Below, piece after piece: positions 1 through 6,784 of a stretch of 11,200 bases of DNA; position 1 is the first letter of the stretch, and each line of letters opens with the position of its first letter. The position numbers and the translations under genes are program-made. The DNA comes from CAZNMF01 sp035547155 (lineage in GTDB: Bacteria; Acidobacteriota; Vicinamibacteria; Vicinamibacterales; SCN-69-37). The stretch is taken from contig DASZVJ010000250.1 in the NCBI GenBank assembly GCA_035547155.1, forward strand, positions 1 to 11,200, written 5' to 3'. A model generated the notes under the pieces. It saw nothing but the letters and a program-made list of their open reading frames with translations, was not told the origin of the DNA and searched no databases.

Positions 1-1413
1 GGGCGTCCCAACATCGTCTTCGTCCTGACCGACGATCAGCGGTGGGACGCGATCTCGATTCAGGGACACAGCGGTCCGCTCAAGACGCCCAACATCGATC
101 GCCTCGGCCACGAGGGCGTCTACTTCCGGAACGCGTTCGCGACGACGGCCCTGTGCTCGCCGAGCCGCGCGACGATCCAGACCGGCGTCTACGCGCACGT
201 GCACGGCGTCACGAACAACTTCACCGAGTTCCCGCCCGACACCGAGACGTGGCCCCTCGATCTGCAGAAGGCCGGCTACGAGACGGCCTACGTCGGCAAG
301 TACCACATGGGCGAGGACAACGACGATCGGCGGCCCGGCTTCGACTACTTCGCGACGCACCGCGGCCAGGGCCAGTACGTCGGCACCGAATGGCGCATCA
401 ACGGCGGCGAGCGCCACGTCATTCCCGGCTACTACACGACGGTCGTCACCGATCTCGCCGAGCAATGGATCCGCGGCCGCGATCACAGCAAGCCGTGGAT
501 GATCATGATCGGCCACAAGGCGCCGCACAGCTTCTACGTCCCGGACGAGAAGTACAAGAACGCGTTCGCGAACGAGCACATCCCCTATCCGCCGTCGGCG
601 TTCATGCTCGACGACAAGCCCGAGTGGTACAAGGAGCGGCTGCCGACGTGGCACGGCATCTACGGGCCGCTGTTCGAGTTCCGCAAGAACTTTCCCGACA
701 CGAGCCCCGAGGGCGTGACCGCGTTCGAGGAGATGATCCGCTCCTACTGGCGCGTGCTCCTCAGCGTCGACGACAGCGTCGGCCGGTTGTACAAGCTGCT
801 GCAGGACACCGGCCAGCTCGACAACACGATGTTCATCTTCACGTCGGACCACGGTCTGCTCAACGGCGAGCACGGGTTCGTGGACAAGCGTACCGCGCAC
901 GAGCCGACGATCCGCGTCCCGCTCGTCGTCCGTTATCCGGGCCTGACGCCGCCGTCGCAGCCGCGCGTCGTCGATCAGATGGTGCTCACGACGGACTTCG
1001 CGCCGTCGATCCTCGACGTCGTCGGACTCCCGATCGGCAAGCAGATGCAGGGACGATCGTGGAAGGCGCTCGCGCAGGGCCGCACCGACCCGTCGTGGCG
1101 GCAGAGCTACGTCTACATGTACAACTATGAGAAACAGTTCCCGTACACGCCGAACGTGCGGGCGCTGCGGACGCAGGACTGGAAGTACGTGCGCTATCCG
1201 AACTCGCCGAAGCCGCACATGTCCGAGCTCTATCACCTCAGCGACGATCCCGAGGAGCTGATCAATCTGATCAACGATCCCCGCTATCGCTACAAGGTCG
1301 ACGAGATGCACGCGGAGCTCGATCGTCAGCTCATCGCGCTTGGCGCCTGGCCGGACAAGATGCCGATCGACGAAGGCATCGGGCAGGAGCTGCCGGCCGC
1401 GAACATCAGATAG
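1..1413 (+). CDS. Sulfatase (type I, formylglycine-dependent), 5' end missing
   Basis: The frame is open from base 1, so the gene starts upstream of the window; 470 codons are present. The visible protein begins at GRPNIVFVLTDDQ, which in this family lies just after the signal peptide, so probably only the signal and a few residues are lost. Seen: metal-binding D11/D12; the sulfatase signature C52-S-P-S-R56 (TGC codon at 154-156), where Cys is oxidised to formylglycine; K100 and H102 in GKYHMGE; H172 and H176 in HKAPH; D283-H284 in TSDHG; K296 in the final VDKRTAHEP block. The C-terminus carries the usual LYHLSDDPEELINL motif. The enzyme hydrolyses a sulfate ester, probably in the periplasm; the residues do not reveal the substrate (polysaccharide or glycosaminoglycan sulfate are guesses). 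A formylglycine-generating enzyme must be encoded elsewhere. The stop codon overlaps the start of the next gene. Confidence 0.93.
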   Translation, partial: GRPNIVFVLTDDQRWDAISIQGHSGPLKTPNIDRLGHEGVYFRNAFATTALCSPSRATIQTGVYAHVHGVTNNFTEFPPDTETWPLDLQKAGYETAYVGKYHMGEDNDDRRPGFDYFATHRGQGQYVGTEWRINGGERHVIPGYYTTVVTDLAEQWIRGRDHSKPWMIMIGHKAPHSFYVPDEKYKNAFANEHIPYPPSAFMLDDKPEWYKERLPTWHGIYGPLFEFRKNFPDTSPEGVTAFEEMIRSYWRVLLSVDDSVGRLYKLLQDTGQLDNTMFIFTSDHGLLNGEHGFVDKRTAHEPTIRVPLVVRYPGLTPPSQPRVVDQMVLTTDFAPSILDVVGLPIGKQMQGRSWKALAQGRTDPSWRQSYVYMYNYEKQFPYTPNVRALRTQDWKYVRYPNSPKPHMSELYHLSDDPEELINLINDPRYRYKVDEMHAELDRQLIALGAWPDKMPIDEGIGQELPAANIR

Positions 1414-3749
1414 TGAACCGGCGGCTCCTGCTCGTCGCCGCGATCCTCGGCGCCGCCGCGATCGGCGGCGCCGTCGCGTGGCGCGCGTGGCGGCCGTCGC
1501 CGACGCCGGACGGAGCCGGCGAGCCGGCGAGCGGCGCGTCCAACAGCACGGCGGCCGCTGACGCGTCAGCGACGTATGTCGGCGCCGAGGCGTGCGCCGG
1601 CTGTCATCGCGACGCGTACGACGCCTGGCGCACGTCGCAGCATCGCGAGGCGATGCAACCGGCCACCGCGGCGAGCGTGAAGGGCCGTTTCGACGGCAGC
1701 CAGCTCCGCCACGACGACATCGTCTCCACGTTCTTCCAGCGCGACGGCCGCTACTGGGTACGCACGGACGGACCCGACGGCGCGCTCGCGGACTTCGAGG
1801 TGCGCGACACGTTCGGCGTGTCGCCGCTCCAGCAGTACCTGATCGAGCTGCCGAACGGACGCCTGCAGGCGCTGTCGATCGCATGGGACACGCGGCCGAA
1901 AGACGCCGGCGGCCAGCGCTGGTTCTCGCTCTATCCCGGGCCGCGCCTCGCGCACACTGATCCCCTGCACTGGACGCAGCGGATGCAGAACTGGAACTTC
2001 ATGTGCGCGGACTGTCACTCGACGGACGTGCGCAAGAATTACGACGCGGCGAGCGACAGCTTCCACACGACCTGGCGCGACATCGACGTCGCGTGCGAAG
2101 CGTGTCACGGCCCGGGGTCGAGACACGTGGCGTGGGCGCAGGCCGCGACGCGGGCGGGCTCGGACAACGGCCTGACCGTTGATCTGACCGAGCGGCGCGG
2201 CGTCACGTGGGCCATCGATCCGGCGACGAAGAACGTCGTGCGCAGCACGCCGCGGACGACGACGCGAGAGATCGAGATGTGCGCCCGATGCCATTCGCGG
2301 CGATCGCAGATCGCGGATGGCTATCGGCCCGGCGCGCCGCTGCTCGATTTCTACGAGCCCGCCACGCTCACGTCACCGCTCTACTACGCCGATGGCCAGC
2401 AGCAGGACGAGGTCTACATCTACGGATCGTTTCTCCAGAGCCGGATGGCGCACGCGGGCGTGACCTGCGGCGATTGCCACGAGCCGCACGCGGGCACGCT
2501 GCGCGCGGACGGCAACGCGCTCTGCACGCGCTGCCACGCCGCCGCGCGGTACGACGCACCGGCGCATCATCATCACGCCGCGACGAGCGCCGGCGCATCG
2601 TGCGTCGCGTGCCACATGCCGGCGCGGACGTACATGCAGATCGACGCGCGGCGCGATCACAGCCTTCGCGTGCCGCGGCCGGATCTGACGATCGCGACCG
2701 GCGCGCCGAACGCGTGCACTCAGTGCCATGCGAATCGATCCGCGTCGTGGGCCGCGTCCACCGTGCGACAGTGGCTCGGGCGTGACGCCGTGGGCTTCCA
2801 GGACTTTGCGATCGCCTTTCACGATGCCGACGAGCGCCGGCCCAGTGCGGTGACGTCGCTGCTCGCCATCGCGACGTCCGCGAACGAGCCGGCGATCGTG
2901 CGCGCGTCGGCGTTCGATCGACTGGCGGACGCCGGCGCGCCAGCTTCGACGCTCGCGAGCGGCCTTCGCGACATCGATCCGCTCATGCGCCTCGGCGCGC
3001 TGCACGCGCTCGCGCAGGCGCCGCCCGCGGATCAAGCCGCACTCGCGGCGCCGCTGCTCTCCGATCCCGTACGCGCCGTCAGAATCGCCGCGGCGCGTCT
3101 GCTCGCGCCGTCAACGTCACGATTGACCGACAGCGACCGCGCCGTGTTCGATCGCGTCTCGGCCGAAGTCATCGCGGCCGGGCGCTTCAATGCGGATCGG
3201 CCGGAGTCGCGCGTGTCGCTCGGCGTCTTCTTCGCGGACCAGGGACGTACGGCCAATGCGGAAGCGGAATATCGCGCGGCGATTCGGCTGGCGCCAGACT
3301 TTCCTCCCGGCTACGTCAATCTCGCGGAGCTGCTGAGGGCGACGCGGAGCGAGTCCGACGCCGAACAGATCCTGCGCGCGGGCCTCACGCACGCGCCAGC
3401 GAGCGCGGATCTGCATTTCGCGCTCGGCCTGTCACTCGTCCGCGCGCATCGCACGACGGACGCGACAACCGAGCTGCAACGCGCCAGCGATCTGGCGCCA
3501 CAGGTCAGCCGATACGCGTACACCTATGCGGTCGCGTTGCACGACACCGGCCAGCCTGCGGCCGCGATGCGCGTCCTGCGCGCGGCGCTCGCGCGTCATC
3601 CCGGCGATCGCGACGTCCTCGTCGCGCTGGTGACGTTCGAGCAGGAAGCCGGCGATCTCGCCGCGGCGCGCGAGCACGCGGCGCAACTCGTCCGTCAATA
3701 TCCGGACGATGCGGACGCGAGGGCGCTGCAGCAAGATCTGAGGCGTTGA
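1413..3749 (+). CDS. Octaheme c-type cytochrome with HEAT-like and TPR repeats
   Basis: 778 aa starting at GTG, whose G is the last base of the sulfatase TAG stop (TAGTG). No Shine-Dalgarno sits at a usable distance, so translation probably reinitiates from the upstream gene. Residues 1-26 form a signal peptide or anchor (MNRR plus a hydrophobic stretch), followed by a Pro/Ala/Ser linker. Eight CxxCH haem sites are visible, with their Cys at residues 61, 198, 228, 290, 352, 371, 397 and 435. The first lies in YVGAEACAGCH, typical of cytochrome c554-like domains, and the last in NACTQCH, just after the DHSLRVPRPD motif. Residues about 478-565 look like HEAT-type helical repeats, and about 600-765 hold four to five TPRs. 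It is likely a periplasmic electron-transfer protein or multiheme oxidoreductase with a protein-binding tail; the substrate is unknown. Haem attachment requires the cytochrome c maturation system. Confidence 0.93.
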   Translation: MNRRLLLVAAILGAAAIGGAVAWRAWRPSPTPDGAGEPASGASNSTAAADASATYVGAEACAGCHRDAYDAWRTSQHREAMQPATAASVKGRFDGSQLRHDDIVSTFFQRDGRYWVRTDGPDGALADFEVRDTFGVSPLQQYLIELPNGRLQALSIAWDTRPKDAGGQRWFSLYPGPRLAHTDPLHWTQRMQNWNFMCADCHSTDVRKNYDAASDSFHTTWRDIDVACEACHGPGSRHVAWAQAATRAGSDNGLTVDLTERRGVTWAIDPATKNVVRSTPRTTTREIEMCARCHSRRSQIADGYRPGAPLLDFYEPATLTSPLYYADGQQQDEVYIYGSFLQSRMAHAGVTCGDCHEPHAGTLRADGNALCTRCHAAARYDAPAHHHHAATSAGASCVACHMPARTYMQIDARRDHSLRVPRPDLTIATGAPNACTQCHANRSASWAASTVRQWLGRDAVGFQDFAIAFHDADERRPSAVTSLLAIATSANEPAIVRASAFDRLADAGAPASTLASGLRDIDPLMRLGALHALAQAPPADQAALAAPLLSDPVRAVRIAAARLLAPSTSRLTDSDRAVFDRVSAEVIAAGRFNADRPESRVSLGVFFADQGRTANAEAEYRAAIRLAPDFPPGYVNLAELLRATRSESDAEQILRAGLTHAPASADLHFALGLSLVRAHRTTDATTELQRASDLAPQVSRYAYTYAVALHDTGQPAAAMRVLRAALARHPGDRDVLVALVTFEQEAGDLAAAREHAAQLVRQYPDDADARALQQDLRR

Positions 3750-3776
3750 GCTGATCTGTTTTGCGATGAACGACAC

Positions 3777-3799
3777 AGCCGACACGTTAGTGCTCGGCT
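3777..3799. other. Small intergenic hairpin, possible terminator
   Basis: AGCCGA-CAC, loop GTTA, GTG-(C)-TCGGCT: a nine-pair stem with one bulged C, 28 bp after the cytochrome stop. No clear T-run follows on either strand, so it is a weak candidate for an intrinsic terminator. It may instead be a structured spacer ahead of the next promoter. Confidence 0.35.
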
Positions 3800-3803
3800 T
3801 CTG

Positions 3804-3827
3804 ATATGTTACATAACAATATATAAA
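3804..3827 (+). promoter_or_regulatory. Promoter/operator-like AT-rich element before the ADOP permease
   Basis: An AT-rich island in otherwise GC-rich DNA. It reads ATATGT-TA-CATAA-CA-ATATAT and runs on into AAA. It contains a perfect small palindrome, TATGT-T-ACATA (3805-3815), and TATA-type -10 candidates (CATAAC or TATAAA). It matches the sequence at the padR start on the minus strand at 17 of 21 positions without gaps. PadR proteins typically bind ATGT...ACAT inverted repeats, so a PadR operator overlapping the core promoter is the likely reading. No convincing -35 box is visible. Confidence 0.55.
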
Positions 3828-3836
3828 CCCTCCGTC

Positions 3837-3844
3837 GAAAGGGA
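3837..3844 (+). promoter_or_regulatory. Ribosome binding site of the plus-strand ADOP gene
   Basis: The sequence AAAGGGA lies about six bases before the ATG at 3850. It supports this start, which also yields the complete N-terminal prefix domain expected for the family. Confidence 0.5.
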
Positions 3845-3849
3845 CGTCC

Positions 3850-6577
3850 ATGTCGAGCTGGCGTGGGGAACTGACGAATCGGCTTGCAGCGCTGAAGCTT
3901 CGGCCCGAGCGCGAAGCCGAGATCGTCGACGAGCTGACGCAGCACCTCGACGATCACGTCCGCGAGCTGATCGCCGGGGGCGCCGATCCCGAGACCGCTC
4001 GAACGATCGCGCTTGCCGAGCTCGATCAGCCAGGCGAGTTGGCGCGACGGCTCGGCACGGTCGAGGCGCGTTCGCCCTATGCCCTGCCGCCGCCAGGTGC
4101 GCCGTCGCGGGCACGCTGGCTGAGCGCGCTTCGACATGATGTGTCGTACGCGATGGCGTCGCTCCGGCGAACACCCGCGTTCACGCTCACCGTGATCGCG
4201 ACGATGGCGCTGACGATCGGACCGACGACGGCGATGCTGAGCGTGGCCAATTGGCTGCTGTGGCGGCCGGCGCCAGGCGTCGCGCAAGCCGACCGTCTCG
4301 CCGTCGTCTGGTTCGGCGATTGGGACAAGGACGGCAGCGTCGGACCGCGCCGCATCTCGCCGGCGAATCTCGACGATCTCGTCCATGCCTCACGGACGTT
4401 CACGGACATCGCGGGATGGCAGGAATCAACGATCAGCTTCGCCGTTGAAGGCGTGCCGCCGCGCCACGTCGGGTCCGCGCACGTCAGCGCCAATGTCTTC
4501 GCGCTGCTCGGCATCCGCCCGGTGGCTGGCCGCACGTTCGTCGCTGACGACGATCGGCCGCCGTATGGATCGCCGGTTGCGATTGTCAGCGAATCCCTCG
4601 CCCAGGAGATGTTCGGTGCCGCGGCGACCGCGGTCGGCCATGCCGTCACGATCAACGGCGTTCGTCTGACTGTCGTCGGCGTCATGCCTCGAGGCTTCAA
4701 TGGCTTGCGGCCCGCAAGCCACACGGACGTCTGGCTGCCGAGCTCGACCTCCTACTCCGTCCGTCATTTCAGCGAGGCCGCCATGCGCGCGCGCGAAGGA
4801 CGCGCCGGCAGCGGCATCTTTTACATGTTCGTCACACGGCTGGCGCCCGGCGCGACGTTCGATGCGATGCAAGCCGAGCTGGACGTGCTGGTCCCGTCGC
4901 TGGCGCGTCAGTATCCCGATGACAATCGCGGCCTGGCCGCCACGCGCGCGCGCGTCTTTCCCGGTCTCGGCATGGACGAGCTCGAGCGCGCGTCGCTCGC
5001 GACGCTCGTGCGCCGGCTGCTGCTCATCGGCGGCGTGCTCCTGCTGCTCGGATGCACGAACGTGGCGAATCTGCTGATCTCGCGCGGTCTGCAGCGCGAG
5101 CCCGATCGCGCGATCCGCGCCGCACTCGGCGCCAGCCGGAGCCGCCTCGCGCAACTCGCGCTCGTCGAAAGCTGTCTGCTGTCGCTCGCCGGTGCGGCCG
5201 CCGGAATTGCGCTGGCCCTGTGGCTGAAGGATCTCGTGCAGACGCTCATCGTGCCGGAACTGGCCGACGGCGCCGCGCACAACATCGCCCCGATGGACCT
5301 TCGCGTGCTGACGTCGACGGTGGGCCTGTCACTGGCGTGCGGCCTGCTGGCCGGTGTCGTGCCCGCGTGGATTGCGTCAGCCGGCGCCGTCACGGCGCGG
5401 CTCCGCCGCCGAGGCCGGCAGTCATTTGCCAGACGGCTCCGTATCCGCACGATCTTGTCGTCCGCACAACTGGCTCTTGCACTCGCGCTCGTCACGAATG
5501 CGATCCTGCTCGTCGCCACGCTGCATCGTCTTATCGACGCCGATCCGGGCTTCGATCCGCACGCGGTCAGCGTGCACCGCGTGGACGTGGGTAGCCACGG
5601 CTATACGACCGATCGCGCGTTGACGTACGACCGGCAACTGATCGACAGCCTGTCCGCCGATCGCGCGATCGACGACGCCAGTCTCAGCTGGGTCTATCCG
5701 CCGATGCACTTCTTTCGCACGCGCATCCTCGATACGAATGGACGCGCGATCGACGTCGCGGTCGAGCCCATCAGCGATGGCTATTTCCGCACGCTTCGCC
5801 AACCCATCCTGGCCGGACGTCCGTTCACACGTGACGAAGCCTTCTCGTCTGGCGCTCCGAATGGCCGGCCTGTCGTCGTGAGCGCGTCTTTGGCGCAACG
5901 CCTGTCCGGCACGACGTCCCCGCTGGGCCAACGCGTCAGCGTGCCGCCAACGATGATGTCCCCCGCTCATCAACTCGTTGTCATCGGTGTCGTTGGCGAC
6001 ACCCGCAGCATCGGCAATGTCGTCTCCGGCCAGAGCGACCTGGAGATGTACACGCCGTTTTCGTACGAAGACGGCGCCGTCATCCAGCCGGTCGTGCTCG
6101 TGCGATCGCGTCTGTCACCACACGATGCGGGAACGCTCGTCCAGACGTACGCCTCGCGTCTCGATCCCTCGCTGCCGTTCGAGCCGCCGCGCGCTGGCGT
6201 GGGTGCTGTCCGGGCTCGGCGCCTTGGGGTTCGTCGTCGCCGCGGTCGGCTTGTCAGGCCTGCTCACGCAGATGGTCGGCGAACGGACGCGCGAGTTCGG
6301 CGTGCGTCTGGCCATCGGCGCTCAGCGCGAGCACGTCGTCGGTCTCGTCCTGCGTCAAGCCATGTGGATTGCCGCGTGCGGCGGGATCACTGGGCTCGTC
6401 CTCGCCGCGCTCGGCTCTCGCATCGTCGCATCGCAGCTCTTCGGCGTGACGCGATTGCAGCCGTGGGTATACATCGCGTCGGCGATCGGCTTCACGATCG
6501 TCGTGCTTGCCGCGAGCCTTTGGCCCGCGCGAGCGGCCAGCGCGATCGAGCCCGCCCGCGCGCTCCGCGCGGAATGA
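3850..6577 (+). pseudogene. ADOP-family MacB/FtsX-like permease, frameshifted near the C-terminus
   Basis: Acidobacterial duplicated orphan permease, an inner-membrane FtsX/MacB-type protein without its own ATPase. Residues 1-70 are the ADOP prefix domain (LRPEREAEIVDELTQHLDD, then GELARRL). TM1 is about 110-132, a periplasmic MacB-like domain lies about 145-385, TM2-TM4 about 387-510, TM5 about 537-558, then a second periplasmic domain. The start frame is sound to about LPFE (residue 778, base 6181). The expected C-terminal block (ALAWVLSGLGALGFV, VGERTREFGVRLAIGA, SLWPARAAS, ending ALRAE, TGA at 6575-6577) lies one frame over, from about 6185. If the first frame is followed, it runs to 6591 through an Arg-rich stretch unlike any permease. 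Compared with the minus-strand ADOP, about 12 linker residues are also missing at the break. This means either a small real deletion (length 3n+2) or a sequence error. A PadR-type operator lies upstream. Confidence 0.8.
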
Positions 6578-6587
6578 TCGCGCGTCG

Positions 6588-6710
6588 CTAGCCTTTCAAC
6601 ACGCTCGCCGGGCTGACGGTCTCCGCCTCACGCTCGGGTCGCAAGTGTAAAGGCGCAAGCCGGCGCGTCAACTCGTCACGCCAATCGGTACGTTGCGGGT
6701 CGTCACTCAT
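6588..6710 (-). pseudogene. ADOP fossil: N-terminus fused to a probable C-terminus (40 aa)
   Basis: Reading from ATG at 6710, the first 30 residues (MSDDPQRTDWRDELTRRLAP and on to EREAE) match the first 30 of the neighbouring minus-strand ADOP at 28 positions; DNA identity is also high. The frame then leaves the family's IVDELSQHLDD and ends TVSPASVLKG-stop, which resembles the final residues of FtsX-type permeases (an arm ending in SPxxxLxx). The simplest explanation is an in-frame internal deletion that removed nearly the whole gene. The intact paralogue has GAGATCGTC where this copy has GAGACCGTC, so the join may have used a short CGTC repeat. It lies 75 bp downstream of the 1128-aa gene on the same strand and is unlikely to be functional. 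Confidence 0.7.
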
Positions 6711-6723
6711 GGACAGCTTCCCG

Positions 6724-6783
6724 GAGAACCGAGAACCCAGAACCCGAACCTCAGAACATCGGAACCGCGGAACCCAAGAACCT
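6724..6783. repeat. GAACC/GGTTC short-period repeat tract
   Basis: Eight GAAC units spaced about 6-10 bp apart (GAGAACC, GAGAACC, CAGAACC, CGAACC and so on) fill the gap between the ADOP stop and the fossil copy. The same unit recurs at 10933-11100. The tract is noncoding; I see no clear intrinsic terminator in it. Confidence 0.7.
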
Positions 6784-6784
6784 G

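Noticed and set aside
42..1130. Overlapping plus-strand 362-codon frame in the sulfatase region
   Set aside because: Arg-rich product with no motif, while the other frame holds every sulfatase active-site residue.
6190..6591. Arg-rich C-terminal tail of the plus-strand permease as a real domain
   Set aside because: The alternative frame over the same bases encodes the expected permease end with three TM segments, so the tail is a frameshift product.
6578..6784. Intrinsic terminator between the convergent plus- and minus-strand ADOP genes
   Set aside because: I could not find a GC stem followed by a T-run on either strand; only the fossil and the repeat tract are there.
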